A stretch of 64,000 nucleotides of DNA from JAKAXG01 sp035702985. GTDB lineage: Bacteria; Actinomycetota; Acidimicrobiia; Acidimicrobiales; Palsa-688. The number at the start of each line of letters is the position of its first letter. Position 1 is the stretch's first letter. Below the pieces are notes generated by a model. That model saw only the letters and a list, made by a program, of their open reading frames with translations. It did not search any database and was not told the origin of the DNA. The stretch spans positions 12,237 to 76,236 of the forward strand of contig DASSZD010000067.1 in the NCBI GenBank assembly GCA_035702985.1. The letters are read 5' to 3'. Shown piece by piece: positions 52,940 to 62,178 of this stretch. The translations under genes and the position numbers were made by a program.

Positions 52940-54007
52940 GTGTCGGCCCCCCACCACGACATCCAGCCCGGCGCACCGGTGCCGTTGACGGCGCCCTTCC
53001 TGGCCGCCTGCCGCCGCCAGCCGACGACCCACACACCGGTGTGGTTCATGCGCCAGGCCGGCCGGGCCCTGCCCGAGTACCGGGAACTGCGCGGCCGCGG
53101 GAGCATCCTCGAGTCCATCCGCTCACCGGAGCTGGCCGCCGAGATCACCATGCAGCCGGTCCGCCGGTACGGGGTGGACGCCGCCATCCTGTTCTCCGAC
53201 ATCGTGGTCCCGGTCTGGGCGGTGGGCTTCGGGCTCGACATCAGAGCCGGGGTCGGCCCGGTGGTGGACGACCCGTTCGCCTCGGAGGCCGACCTGGACC
53301 GGCTGCGGCCGCTCGAACCGGAGGCCGACATCCCATACGTGCTCGAGACGGTGCGGCTCCTGCGCAACGAGCTCGAGGTGCCTCTCATCGGGTTCGCCGG
53401 CGCCCCCTTCACCCTGGCCAGCTACCTGATCGAGGGCGGCCCGTCGCGTAACCATCTCCGCACCAAGAGCCTGATGTGGCGCGACCCGGACCTGTGGGCC
53501 CGGCTCCTGGACCGGTTGGCCGACATGGCCCTGGCCAGCCTCCGGGCCCAGGTGGAGGCCGGCGCCCAGGCGGTGCAGCTGTTCGACAGCTGGGTCGGCT
53601 CCCTGTCCCCCGGCGACTACCGGCGTTCGGTGCTGCCGGCGTCCCGCAAGGTCTTCGCCGGCCTCGCCGACCTGGAGGTACCCCGCATCCACTTCGGGGT
53701 GGGCACCGGGGAGCTCCTCGGGTCGATGGCCGAAGCCGGAGCCGACGTGGTGGGCGTCGACTGGCGGGTGCCTCTCGACCGGGCCCGGGACCGGCTCGGT
53801 CCCGACGTGGCGGTGCAGGGCAACCTGGACCCGGCGGTGGTGCTGGCCGGATGGGAGGTCACCCGGGAGCACGCCGCCGACGTGCTGCGCCGGGGCGGCG
53901 GCCGGGGCCACATCTTCAACCTGGGCCACGGCGTGCACCCCGAGACCGACCCGGGGGTGCTGACCGAGCTGGTGGGCTTCTGCCACCAGTTCGACCAACC
54001 GGGATGA
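52940..54007 (+). CDS. hemE: Uroporphyrinogen decarboxylase
   Basis: The 355-residue enzyme makes coproporphyrinogen III from uroporphyrinogen III. It has the family signatures [19 protein letters not shown] and [17 protein letters not shown], with [11 protein letters not shown] (Asp of the active site) and [12 protein letters not shown] near the C-terminus. GTG 52940 follows TACCAT (52924-52929) by 10 nt, giving a leader of about 3 nt. Its stop overlaps the hemG start (ATGA), so two haem steps are coupled. Confidence 0.97.
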   Translation: MSAPHHDIQPGAPVPLTAPFLAACRRQPTTHTPVWFMRQAGRALPEYRELRGRGSILESIRSPELAAEITMQPVRRYGVDAAILFSDIVVPVWAVGFGLDIRAGVGPVVDDPFASEADLDRLRPLEPEADIPYVLETVRLLRNELEVPLIGFAGAPFTLASYLIEGGPSRNHLRTKSLMWRDPDLWARLLDRLADMALASLRAQVEAGAQAVQLFDSWVGSLSPGDYRRSVLPASRKVFAGLADLEVPRIHFGVGTGELLGSMAEAGADVVGVDWRVPLDRARDRLGPDVAVQGNLDPAVVLAGWEVTREHAADVLRRGGGRGHIFNLGHGVHPETDPGVLTELVGFCHQFDQPG

Positions 54008-55389
54008 GGTTCGCCGTGGTGGGCGGGGGCATCTCGGGCCTGGCCGCCGCCTGGACGCTGAGCGCCCGGAGCGGTACCCGGGTCACCGTCTTCGAACCGG
54101 GCCCGGTCGGCGGCAAGCTGCAGACCTCGGAGTTCGCCGGCCGCCCGGTCGACGAGGGACCCGACGCCTTCCTGATCCGCACCCCCGAGGCCACGCAGCT
54201 GTGCGCCGAGATCGGCCTGGACGACCTGGTGCCGCCGGCCGCCGGGCGCACCCTGCTGTGGTCGGGGGGCAGGCTGAGTCCCCTCCCCGAGGGTCTGGTG
54301 CTGGGGGTGCCGGGACGGCTGGGGCCGCTGCTGCGGTCCGGTCTGCTGAGCCCGGCCGGGCTGGCCCGGGCCGGGCTGGACCTGGTGCTGCCCCGGTCAC
54401 CTGTCGGGCCCGACGTGAGCGTGGAGGCACTCGTCGCCGGCCGGTTCGGTCACCAGGTGGCCGACCGGCTGGTGGAGCCGCTGCTGGGCAGCATCCATGC
54501 CGCCCCCCTGGGCGAGCTGTCCACCGCCGTCGTGGCCCCCAACATCCTGGCCGCGGCCCGCTCGTCGCGGAGCCTGCTCCTCGGGATGCGCCGGGCGCTG
54601 GCCGGGGCGCCCCAGGCGGCCGGCCCGATCTTCCTGGCTCCCCGCCCGGGCATGGCCAGCCTGGCCCACGGCCTGGAGAAGGCCCTCCGGGACCGGGGGG
54701 TGGAGTTCCTGGGCCGTCCGGTGACCGCGGTGTCCCCGGAGGGCGCCGGCGTCACCGTCGCCACGGCCGGCCGGCAGGAGCCGTTCGCCGGGGCGGTGCT
54801 CGCCGTGCCGGCCCCGGTCGCAGCCGGGCTGCTCGGGCCGGCCGCCCCGGCCGGGCTGCGGGACATCGAGTTCACGTCGGTGGCCGTGCTGACCGTGGCC
54901 GTGGACCGCGCCCGGTGGCAGCCCCCGGCCGGGTTCAACGGGCTGCTGGTCGCCGGCCGGCCCCGCCCGCTCATGACCGCCTGCTCGTTCTACACCAACA
55001 AGTGGCCGGGGGCGGCCGGTCCGGCCGACCCCGCGGTGATCAGGGTGTCGGCCGGCCGCTACGACGACCGGCGGGTCGAGCAGTTGGACGACGGGGAGCT
55101 CACCCGGACACTGCTGGGCGAACTGGGCCGGGCGGTGGGAGCCGACATCCGGCCCACCGCCACCCGGCTCAGCCGGTGGCCGTCGTCGTTCCCGCTGTAC
55201 CGGGTCGGGCACGCCGAGGTGGTGGAGCGGATCGAGCAGGACCTGCGGGCCGCCTCGGCGGGCCGGGTGTCGGTGGCCGGCGCCAGCTACGGGGGAGCCG
55301 GGATCCCGGCCTGCATCCGCTCCGGCCGCCGGGCGGCGGACTCGGTGCACGCCGGTGCCGGCGGCGGGCCGCCCGGAGGGGCTGGCTAG
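54004..55389 (+). CDS. hemG: Protoporphyrinogen/coproporphyrinogen III oxidase
   Basis: The 461-residue FAD enzyme has the dinucleotide motif [42 protein letters not shown] and a C-terminal FAD segment [19 protein letters not shown]. It belongs to the HemY type. In Gram-positive bacteria this class usually oxidises coproporphyrinogen III to coproporphyrin III (CgoX) in the coproporphyrin-dependent route; which one applies here depends on the terminal genes, which are not in the window. It is coupled to hemE. Confidence 0.92.
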   Translation: MRFAVVGGGISGLAAAWTLSARSGTRVTVFEPGPVGGKLQTSEFAGRPVDEGPDAFLIRTPEATQLCAEIGLDDLVPPAAGRTLLWSGGRLSPLPEGLVLGVPGRLGPLLRSGLLSPAGLARAGLDLVLPRSPVGPDVSVEALVAGRFGHQVADRLVEPLLGSIHAAPLGELSTAVVAPNILAAARSSRSLLLGMRRALAGAPQAAGPIFLAPRPGMASLAHGLEKALRDRGVEFLGRPVTAVSPEGAGVTVATAGRQEPFAGAVLAVPAPVAAGLLGPAAPAGLRDIEFTSVAVLTVAVDRARWQPPAGFNGLLVAGRPRPLMTACSFYTNKWPGAAGPADPAVIRVSAGRYDDRRVEQLDDGELTRTLLGELGRAVGADIRPTATRLSRWPSSFPLYRVGHAEVVERIEQDLRAASAGRVSVAGASYGGAGIPACIRSGRRAADSVHAGAGGGPPGGAG

Positions 55390-55393
55390 CGGT

Positions 55394-56461
55394 TCAGCGC
55401 TCGGGCAGCGGCTCGGCCGCGCCGAGGTCGACCACCCCGGGCAGGGTCTCGCCCCGGAACAGGCCGGCGGTGGGTCCGATCCCCCACAGGGCGTGGTCGG
55501 CCAGGAGCACGGCCGCCGCGGTGTAGGTGGTCCGCTCCCCGCCCGGGTAGCGGACGCACTGGGGGTGCACGCAGCCGGTCCAGTAGGCGCCGTCGTCGTC
55601 GCGCAGGTGGCGGGTGGCCGCCATCAGCTCCACCGCCCGGCCGCGCATACCGATGGCTTCGAGAGCCATGGCGCACTCGGCGGTCTCGGCCGCCGTCACC
55701 CACGGCTGGTCGGACACGCAACGGACGCCGACCCCGTCCAGGACGAACTCAGACCAGCGGGCCTCGATGCGCCGCTCGGCCGCCTCCCCCCGCAGCGCCC
55801 CGGACAGGATCGGGTAGTACCAGTCCATGGCCCACCGGTGCTTCGGGGCGAAGTCCGCCGGGCGGTGCAGGATGGCGTCGGCCACCCGGTCGGCGGCCAG
55901 CTCCCACTCGGGCCGCTCGAACCCCAGCCGCTCGGCCACCGCCACCGCGCAGCGCAGGCTGTGGTGGATCGACGAGGTGGAGGTCAGCAGCGGATAGCGG
56001 GCCCGGTGCCCGTCGGGGTCCATCGACCAGGCCACCGCCCCGCCGGGCAGCTGCAGCCCCAGGGCGAAGCCGATGGCCGCTTCCACGACCGGCCACATCT
56101 CCTCCAGGAACCCGGAGTCACCACTGGTCAGGTAGTGCCACCACACCCCGGCCGCCACGTACGCCCCCACGTTGGGGTCCCGGCGGGGGTCCTCGATGCC
56201 GTCGGCCAGGTGGTAGCGGCACCAGCCGCCGTCGGCCAGCTGGGTGGTGGCCAGCCACTCGAAGGCCCGCTCCGCCTCGGGGTGCCGCCCGGCCAGCGCC
56301 AGGGCCATGGCCGCCTCGGTGTGGTTCCACGGGTCGGCGTGGCCGCCGTGGAACCACGGGATCATCCCGTTGGGCAGCTGCACGGACGCGATCCACTGGG
56401 CCGTCCGGCGGACCTCGGTGGCGCTGAGCGGCCGGCCCGGGTCGGTCCGGTCGCTGCTCAC
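55394..56461 (-). CDS. Prenyltransferase/terpene-cyclase-like alpha-barrel protein
   Basis: The 355-residue protein has repeated QW-like alpha-helical segments (TAQWIASVQLPNGMIPWFHGG, WLATTQLADGGWCRYHL) of the (alpha/alpha)6 barrel found in terpene cyclases, prenyltransferases and glycoside-active six-hairpin enzymes. Acidic DDDGAYW and DPWNHTEAAMALA follow, but the DCTAE or DxDD motif of squalene-type cyclases is not visible. So the reaction is open. Its GTG overlaps the methyltransferase stop (GTGA). It is the last gene of a GT4-methyltransferase-cyclase-like trio. Confidence 0.78.
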   Translation of the reverse strand: MSSDRTDPGRPLSATEVRRTAQWIASVQLPNGMIPWFHGGHADPWNHTEAAMALALAGRHPEAERAFEWLATTQLADGGWCRYHLADGIEDPRRDPNVGAYVAAGVWWHYLTSGDSGFLEEMWPVVEAAIGFALGLQLPGGAVAWSMDPDGHRARYPLLTSTSSIHHSLRCAVAVAERLGFERPEWELAADRVADAILHRPADFAPKHRWAMDWYYPILSGALRGEAAERRIEARWSEFVLDGVGVRCVSDQPWVTAAETAECAMALEAIGMRGRAVELMAATRHLRDDDGAYWTGCVHPQCVRYPGGERTTYTAAAVLLADHALWGIGPTAGLFRGETLPGVVDLGAAEPLPER

Positions 56462-57177
56462 GCCGGCTTCCGGAAGTACATGACCAGGCTCTTGCCCATG
56501 ACCGGGTTGAGCACCGATTCGGGGACCCGGGTCAACACCGTGTGGGCGGTGATGTCCCACACCAGCATCCGGTGGTAGGCCTGCACCAGCGGGTGGTCCT
56601 GACGGTCCACGCCGACCGCGGCGCGCAGCCACCAGTAGGGGGTGTGCAGGGCGTGGGCGTGGTGGGAGCCGTACCTCTCCAGCCCGGCCTGGCGGATCCG
56701 GGATTCCAGCGCCGAGCGGCGGTAGATGCGGATGTGGCCGCCCGGCCGGTCGTGGTACTCGTCGGAGATGGCCCATGTCACCAGCTCCGGCCACCACCGG
56801 GGCACGGTCACGGCCATGGTCCCGCCCGGCCTCAGGACCCTGGCCAGCTCGGCCATGACCGGCCGGTCCCCGGGGATGTGCTCGAGGACCTCGGCGGCGA
56901 TGATCCGGTCGAAGGCGGCGTCCGGGAACGGCAGGTGCCGGGCGTTGGCGACCATGGCCGCCCCCCGGCCCCCGCTGGCCGCCACCTGACGGTCCTCGTC
57001 GCGCAGACCTCTCATCATCCAGGCCGCGTCTTTGACCTCGGCTGCGTCGGCGTCGAGGGCGGTGACCACCGCCCCCCGGCGCATGGCCTCGAAGGCGTGC
57101 CGGCCGGCGCCCGCCCCGAGGTCCAGCAGCCGGTCCCCGGGCTGCACCCCGAGCTTGTCGTAGCGGACGGTCAGCAC
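56458..57177 (-). CDS. Class I SAM-dependent methyltransferase
   Basis: The 239-residue protein has motif I LLDLGAGAGRHAFEAMRRGA, the acidic ALDADAAEV, LPFPDAAFDRIIAAEVLEHIP and VLRPGGTMAVTVPRWW, as in UbiE/BioC-like enzymes. The C-terminal HTPYWWLRAAVGV part is probably membrane-associated. It could methylate a lipid or sugar intermediate. Start GTG 57177 overlaps the GT4 stop by 7 bp; the stop overlaps the next gene. Confidence 0.87.
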   Translation of the reverse strand: MLTVRYDKLGVQPGDRLLDLGAGAGRHAFEAMRRGAVVTALDADAAEVKDAAWMMRGLRDEDRQVAASGGRGAAMVANARHLPFPDAAFDRIIAAEVLEHIPGDRPVMAELARVLRPGGTMAVTVPRWWPELVTWAISDEYHDRPGGHIRIYRRSALESRIRQAGLERYGSHHAHALHTPYWWLRAAVGVDRQDHPLVQAYHRMLVWDITAHTVLTRVPESVLNPVMGKSLVMYFRKPA

Positions 57178-58448
57178 CCGGCTGCTCTCCTGCGGGCGTG
57201 GTCGGCGATGACCCAGCGGTAGTGCTCGGCGGTGGCCGCTGCGCACGCCTGCCAGGTGAAGCGCTCCAGTACCCGGCGCCGGCCGTTGTCGGCCAACCGG
57301 GCGGCCAGGCCGGGATCGCCCAGCACCGACTCGATGGCGTGGGCCAGCGCCCCCGGATCCCCGGGGGGCACCAGCATCCCGGTCACGCCGTCCTCGCCGA
57401 CCACCTCCGGCAGGGCACCGCCGGTCGTGGCGATCAGGGGCACCCCGCAGGCCATGGACTCGACCGCCGGGAGGGAGAAGCCTTCGTACAGCGACGGGAC
57501 CACCGCCACGCTGGCCTCGGCGTACAGCTCGATCATCCGCTCGTCGGACACCCCCGACTCGAAGGTCACGGCGGCGCCGATCCCCAGCCGCTCGATGGCG
57601 GCCGCCACCGGGCTGTCCGCCCGCAGCTTGCCGACCACCACCAGATGGGCCTCGGTCCGCTCGGTCCGGACCTTGGCGACCGCCTCCACCAGCGGCAGCA
57701 GCCCCTTGAACGGCACGTCGGCGCTGGCGGTGGTCATGATCCGCCCCGGCACCCGGGCGATCTCCGGGCGGGGCCGGAACCGGTTCTGGTCCACCCCGAT
57801 GGGAACGACCTCGAGCTGCCCGGGGGCCAGTCCGTACTGCTCGACGATGTCGCGCTTGGACGAAGAGGACACGGTGAGGATGCGCGGCACCGAGCGGGCC
57901 ACCTTCATCTGCATACCGAGAAACCCGTACCAGCGTCTCAGGGTCACCCGCCGGCGCCAGTTGGGAGCGTGCTCCAGGTCCAGGGCCCGGTCCACGGTGA
58001 TCGGGTGGTGGCAGGTCCCGAGCAGCGGCAGGCCGTCTTTCATCACCCCGAGCAGGCCGGTACCGAAGGTCTGGGTGGCGTGGACCACGTCGAACTGGTC
58101 CCGGCGGGCGGCCAACTCCCGGCGCACCCTCCAGCTGAAGGTGCGCGGCTCGGGGAAGCCGGCGGTGCACATCAGTGCGAACTCCGCCACGTCGATGCCG
58201 GTCTTGAACTCCCGGACGTGGGGGATGCGGAACGGATCCTCCGGCCGGTACAGGTCCAGGCTGGGCACCGGGACCCAGCCCACCCCGTCGTCGAGGACCG
58301 GATAGGGCTGGCCGGCGAAGACCGTGACCTGGTGTCCCAGCTCGACCAGTTCCCGGGCCAGGTACCGGGTGTAGACCCCCTGACCGCCCGAGTGGGGATT
58401 GCCCCGGTACACGAGCAGGGCGACCCGGAGGGGGTCCGTACCGACCAT
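57171..58448 (-). CDS. GT4-family glycosyltransferase
   Basis: The 425-residue protein has a GT-B fold: N-terminal GNPHSGGQGVYTRYLARELVELGH and FDVVHATQTFG, the C-terminal donor domain with TTASADVPFKGLLPLVEAVA and EGFSLPAVESMACGVPLIATTGGALPEV, the EX7E retaining motif. It would add a sugar from a nucleotide donor to a lipid or metabolite in the cytosol. ATG 58448 lies 9 nt after AAGGAT; a TTG at 58487 would start inside the -35 box. It heads the trio with the methyltransferase and the cyclase-like gene. Confidence 0.9.
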   Translation of the reverse strand: MVGTDPLRVALLVYRGNPHSGGQGVYTRYLARELVELGHQVTVFAGQPYPVLDDGVGWVPVPSLDLYRPEDPFRIPHVREFKTGIDVAEFALMCTAGFPEPRTFSWRVRRELAARRDQFDVVHATQTFGTGLLGVMKDGLPLLGTCHHPITVDRALDLEHAPNWRRRVTLRRWYGFLGMQMKVARSVPRILTVSSSSKRDIVEQYGLAPGQLEVVPIGVDQNRFRPRPEIARVPGRIMTTASADVPFKGLLPLVEAVAKVRTERTEAHLVVVGKLRADSPVAAAIERLGIGAAVTFESGVSDERMIELYAEASVAVVPSLYEGFSLPAVESMACGVPLIATTGGALPEVVGEDGVTGMLVPPGDPGALAHAIESVLGDPGLAARLADNGRRRVLERFTWQACAAATAEHYRWVIADHARRRAAGC

Positions 58449-58457
58449 AAGTCCGAA

Positions 58458-58487
58458 ATCCTTACCGACGTTAAGAAGAGGGGTCAA
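58458..58487 (-). promoter_or_regulatory. Promoter of the GT4-methyltransferase-cyclase-like operon
   Basis: TTGACC (58482-58487) and AAGGAT (58458-58463) are 18 bp apart on the minus strand; initiation would fall within a few bases of the ATG. The -35 lies in the last codons of lnt. Confidence 0.45.
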
Positions 58488-60097
58488 GCTGTTGGCGGCC
58501 CGAGCGTCCCGCTGAGCGGCCGGCTGCGGACCGGGTCGCCGGTCCGGTCAGGCGTTGGCCGGCCGCGCCGTCGGCGGCGCCGTAGGGCGGCCGCCAGCAC
58601 CGCCGCCTCGCCCGCCCCGGCCACGATCACCACCGTGGCGTCGCCGAGATGGTCGTAGACGGTCATGCCGGTCCGCCGGCCCACGGTGGCGGTGATTACC
58701 GCCCGGGCGCTCAGGCGGCTGCGCCGGACCACCGTCCCGTCGGGGGTGACCACGGTGGCGAAACCGGTCGGGGTGACCTGTATCAGCCACCGGCCGGTCT
58801 CCACCGCCCTCATCCGGTCGGCCGCCACCTCCTGGGTGGGCACCTGGGTGCTGCGGTAGGACGCCGTGTTGGTCGGCACGACCAGGACCTGGCCGCCGGC
58901 TCTCACCCCGCCCCGGGCCCGCTCGTCGAAGAACACCTCGTAGGAGATCATGACGGCGAGCGGTCCGGCCGGGGTGCGCAGGAACCCGGGCCCGTGGCCG
59001 GCGATGGCGTCACGGGGGACGTCGGCCACGTTGAACAGCTTGGACACGAGGGCCCGGTCCGGCACGTACTCGCCGAAGGGTACGAGGTGGTTCTTCACGT
59101 ACCGGCCTCTGATAGTGCCGTGGGGGCCCCAGGCCACCACCTCGTTGAGGTAGCGGGTCGGCCCGACGTCCTGCTCCACGCCGACCAGCATGGTGGTGTG
59201 CAGGTCCCGGGCCAGGCGGGAGATGTCGGCGGCGTCGGCGGTGTCGGCGAAGTTCCCGTGGCTCTGGAGCACCCCTTCCGGCCACACCACCAGGTCCAGC
59301 GGGTCCCGCAGGGCGGCGGCGGCGGCCAGGTGACGGTCGAATACGACCTGCGGGTCGGTGTTGATGGCCCGGGTGCCGCGGGGGCCGCCGCCCTGCACCA
59401 GGGCTATCCGCATCGGCGGCAGGTGGCCGCCGGCGCCCGACGGGGACAGGGCCCCGACGACCGGCAGGGCCACCGTGGCGGCCACCACCCCGGCGGTGAC
59501 GGCGGCCGCCGAGGCGGACACGGACCGGTGGTTCCACCCCCGGCGGATCAGCCCGGCCAGGGCGGCCACCGCCACCCCGGCCAGCACCGTGGTCCCGGTC
59601 AGGGCCAGACCGCCCCCCAGGCGCAGGACCGGCCGCAACGGGCCGGCCGCCTGACCCAGATTGAGACCACCCAGCGGCAGGCCTCCCAGCGGGAAGCGGT
59701 CCCGGGCCCAGTCCGATACGACGAACGCGCACGGCAGGGCCAGCGCGATGTAGCGGCGCCTGGCCGTGGGGGTGGCCACGATGGCGGCGACGGCGTAGAG
59801 GGTGCTGACGATCACGACCGCCACGTAGCCGGGGATGGAGAACTCGTGCACCCAGAACAGTCCCGGCAGGTAGGCGCCGAGACCGAAGCCGGTCCCGAGC
59901 AGCGTCCGCCTCCTCCAGCCCCGGCCCGGTAGCCGGGCCGCCACCACAGCCAGGCCCAACCAGGCCAGCGGCCACCACCCGAACGGGGGCAGCGACAATG
60001 CCACGAGCACCCCGCCGCCCAGCCCGGCCAGCAGGCACCGGTACCACGGCGAAGGGTCGGGGGCGGGTCGGGGCCGGCCGTGGCGGAGGAGCGACAT
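58484..60097 (-). CDS. lnt: Apolipoprotein N-acyltransferase, with Ser in place of the catalytic Cys
   Basis: The 537-residue protein has eight or so TM segments (about 20-215) and a C-terminal nitrilase-like domain, the layout of Lnt, which N-acylates lipoproteins. The catalytic Glu (LVVWPEGVLQS) and Lys (VKNHLVPFGEYVP) are present, but the expected CYE site reads VMISYEVFF, with Ser385 (codon TCC at 58943-58945). So the enzyme may be inactive, altered, or act in another transfer. A polyprenyl-phosphate mannose synthase-like GT2 gene lies divergently next to it, as in mycobacterial Ppm1 where the two are fused. Confidence 0.86.
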   Translation of the reverse strand: MSLLRHGRPRPAPDPSPWYRCLLAGLGGGVLVALSLPPFGWWPLAWLGLAVVAARLPGRGWRRRTLLGTGFGLGAYLPGLFWVHEFSIPGYVAVVIVSTLYAVAAIVATPTARRRYIALALPCAFVVSDWARDRFPLGGLPLGGLNLGQAAGPLRPVLRLGGGLALTGTTVLAGVAVAALAGLIRRGWNHRSVSASAAAVTAGVVAATVALPVVGALSPSGAGGHLPPMRIALVQGGGPRGTRAINTDPQVVFDRHLAAAAALRDPLDLVVWPEGVLQSHGNFADTADAADISRLARDLHTTMLVGVEQDVGPTRYLNEVVAWGPHGTIRGRYVKNHLVPFGEYVPDRALVSKLFNVADVPRDAIAGHGPGFLRTPAGPLAVMISYEVFFDERARGGVRAGGQVLVVPTNTASYRSTQVPTQEVAADRMRAVETGRWLIQVTPTGFATVVTPDGTVVRRSRLSARAVITATVGRRTGMTVYDHLGDATVVIVAGAGEAAVLAAALRRRRRRGRPTPDRTGDPVRSRPLSGTLGPPTA

Positions 60098-60154
60098 TCA
60101 GTGCAGATGTTGGTGGCCGGGCCGCCCCGGGGCCAGTCAGCCGCGGCCTGGTCC

Positions 60155-60160
60155 TACCAT
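60155..60160 (+). promoter_or_regulatory. -10 box of leaderless GT2 gene
   Basis: TACCAT ends 7 nt before GTG 60168. An in-frame ATG at 60159 overlaps this box, so it could not be on the transcript; the GTG is the start to prefer. Confidence 0.5.
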
Positions 60161-60167
60161 GAGCCGG

Positions 60168-60881
60168 GTGATCTCCGTGGTCATGCCCGCTCACAACGAG
60201 CAGGGCTACCTCGAACCGGCCGTAAAATCCGTGGTCACCGCCCTGAGCAACCGCCCGGGCGGGTTCGAGGTGATCGTGGCCGAGAACGGGTCGGTCGACT
60301 CCACCGCCGACGAGGCCCGCCGCCTGGCCGAGGGCTACGACACGGTGACGGTCCTCAACCTGGGCGTGGCCGACTACGGGCGGGCCCTGCGCGAGGGCTT
60401 CCTGCGGTCCCGGGGCGACATCGTGGTCAACTTCGACGTGGACCTGGTGAACCTGGGCTTCCTCGACCGGGCCGTGGCCCTCCTGCAGGAGAGCGGAGCG
60501 GCCATCGTCATCGGATCGAAGCGCAGCCCCGGGGCCGACGACCGCCGGGGCCCGGGCCGCCGATTGATAACCGCGGCGTTCTCCACGGTGCTGCGGGTCG
60601 GCTTCGGCCTGCGCACCAGCGACACCCACGGGCTCAAGGCCATGCGCCGCGCTCCGCTGGCCGGGCTGGTGGAGGAGTGCCGCTTCGGCAAGGACATCTT
60701 CGACACCGAACTGATCCTGCGGGCCGAGCGGGCCGGGCTGCGGGTCGAGGAGATCCCCGTCACCGTCACCGACACCAGACCTCCCCGCACACCCATCGCC
60801 CGGCGCATACCCCGCACCCTGGTCGGCCTGGTCAGGCTACGGGTGGCCCTGGGCCGGCCCGACCCCGCCCCCGCCCGCTGA
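60168..60881 (+). CDS. GT2-family glycosyltransferase, dolichyl/polyprenyl-phosphate sugar synthase-like
   Basis: The 237-residue protein starts VISVVMPAHNEQGYLEPAVK, has AENGSVDSTADEARRLA and the metal-binding VVNFDVDLVNLGFLD in place of the common DAD, then TSDTHGLKAMRR and a basic C-terminus. No TM segments are clear. It is like DPM synthases that load polyprenyl phosphate with a sugar. It is divergent from lnt and near GtrA, which often moves or uses such lipid-linked sugars. Confidence 0.88.
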   Translation: MISVVMPAHNEQGYLEPAVKSVVTALSNRPGGFEVIVAENGSVDSTADEARRLAEGYDTVTVLNLGVADYGRALREGFLRSRGDIVVNFDVDLVNLGFLDRAVALLQESGAAIVIGSKRSPGADDRRGPGRRLITAAFSTVLRVGFGLRTSDTHGLKAMRRAPLAGLVEECRFGKDIFDTELILRAERAGLRVEEIPVTVTDTRPPRTPIARRIPRTLVGLVRLRVALGRPDPAPAR

Positions 60882-60899
60882 CCCCGCCCGACCGGGCGG

Positions 60900-61553
60900 T
60901 CAGGCCGGACGGGCCGGCGGAGAGAGCCGGCGGCGCAGCACCCGGAGGCTGCCGCAACCCATGGCGGGCTCCTCCACCCACCGGCCCGACCCGAGCGCCT
61001 CGCAGTAGATCTCGTAGGGGGGCCGTCCGCCGTCGGCCGGGTCCGGGAACACATCGTGGATGGCCAGCAGGCCGCCCGGCGCCACCAGCGGCGTCCAGGC
61101 CCGGTAGTCGGCCCATGCCACATCCCGGCCGTGGCCGCCGTCGATGAACAGCAGGGACAGCGGGGCCGCCCACCCGGAGGCCACCACGGTGGACCGGCCG
61201 ACCACCAGCACCACCGACTCCTCCAGACCGGCGTCGGCCACGGTGCGGCGGGCCACCGGCAGGGTGTCCATCCGCCCGGTCCCCGGGTCCACCAGGGACG
61301 GGTCGTGGTGCTCCCAGCCGGCCTGGTTCTCCTCCGAGCCGCGGTGGTGGTCCACGCTGAACAGGGTGGCCCCGTGCTCCGCCGCCGCGCTTCCCAGATA
61401 GACCGCCGACTTGCCGCAGTAGGTCCCCACCTCCAGCAGGGGACCCAGGCCGCTCGCCGCCGCCGCCGCCCCGCACCGGTGCAGGGCCAGGCCCTCGTCG
61501 TCGGGCATGAAACCCTTGACCGAGCGGGCGAGCTCCAGCTGCTCGGGCGTCAA
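60900..61553 (-). CDS. Class I SAM-dependent methyltransferase (Methyltransf_24-like)
   Basis: The 217-residue protein has LLEVGTYCGKSAVYLGSAAA (motif I), SVDHHRGSEENQAGWEHHDP, SLLFIDGGHGRDVAWADYRAW and LVAPGGLLAIHDVFPDP, a pattern close to macrocin/cephalosporin-type O-methyltransferases. It has no membrane segment. TTG 61553 overlaps the GtrA stop as TTGA; no ATG or GTG is available in front of the conserved start. Substrate unknown. Confidence 0.85.
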   Translation of the reverse strand: MTPEQLELARSVKGFMPDDEGLALHRCGAAAAASGLGPLLEVGTYCGKSAVYLGSAAAEHGATLFSVDHHRGSEENQAGWEHHDPSLVDPGTGRMDTLPVARRTVADAGLEESVVLVVGRSTVVASGWAAPLSLLFIDGGHGRDVAWADYRAWTPLVAPGGLLAIHDVFPDPADGGRPPYEIYCEALGSGRWVEEPAMGCGSLRVLRRRLSPPARPA

Positions 61554-62119
61554 CGCGAAGAGGGCGTCTCCACCGTCGTCGGCGTGCCGTCCCCGGGCCG
61601 CTCCCTGGGCTGGGCGGCCTGCGCCGGGAGGTTGACCTGACGGCCGGCCTCGGGGGCCGGGTCGTGGTGGTGGACGAACATCAGGCGGTTGAAGATGATG
61701 AACTTGCCCACCCACAGCACCCCGAAGGAGCCCAGGTAGACGAGGGCCACGGTCAGGGTCTGCAACCCGTGGCTGAAGTGGTGGCGCTTGGCGTAGCCGT
61801 CCATCACCCACACCGCCCACGTGGAGAACGCCCAGCCGAGCAGGGCCAGGCCCCAGAAGGGGACGACCTCCTTCATCATGTGGCTCTTGCCGGACTTGCC
61901 CCACGCCCACTTCCGGTTCATCTCGTAGCTGGGCACGGCGGCGATCGAGGTGGCCAGGGTGCTGGCCAGGACCACGCCCATCTTCATCAAGCCGACGAAG
62001 ATCAGCAGGCACACGTTGCTGACTATGACCGCTACCACCGAAGCCATGGAGTACCGGAACAGCTTGAGCGCCATCGGGCTCCGGAGCTTCTCGCGCAGGC
62101 CGGGAAGGGTCATCGCCAC
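61550..62119 (-). CDS. GtrA-family membrane protein
   Basis: The 189-residue protein has four TM segments (about 20-42, 45-66, 88-108, 120-142) with the GtrA layout LFRYSMASVVAVIVSNVCLLI, then SYEMNRKWAWGK and a final FGVLWVGKFIIFNRLMF, and a Pro/Glu-rich tail. GtrA proteins help transfer polyprenyl-linked sugars across the membrane. GTG 62119 follows TAGGCT by 6 nt; an ATG at 62113 is also in frame. It is coupled to the methyltransferase and lies near a GT2 gene. Confidence 0.88.
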   Translation of the reverse strand: MAMTLPGLREKLRSPMALKLFRYSMASVVAVIVSNVCLLIFVGLMKMGVVLASTLATSIAAVPSYEMNRKWAWGKSGKSHMMKEVVPFWGLALLGWAFSTWAVWVMDGYAKRHHFSHGLQTLTVALVYLGSFGVLWVGKFIIFNRLMFVHHHDPAPEAGRQVNLPAQAAQPRERPGDGTPTTVETPSSR

Positions 62120-62125
62120 CGAGCC

Positions 62126-62131
62126 AGCCTA
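62126..62131 (-). promoter_or_regulatory. -10 box of leaderless gtrA transcript
   Basis: TAGGCT on the minus strand ends 6 nt before GTG 62117-62119, which favours this start over the ATG at 62111-62113. Confidence 0.5.
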
Positions 62132-62178
62132 CCGGACAGGCTGGTGACGGCTGGGGTCATCGGACCAAGATAAGGCCC

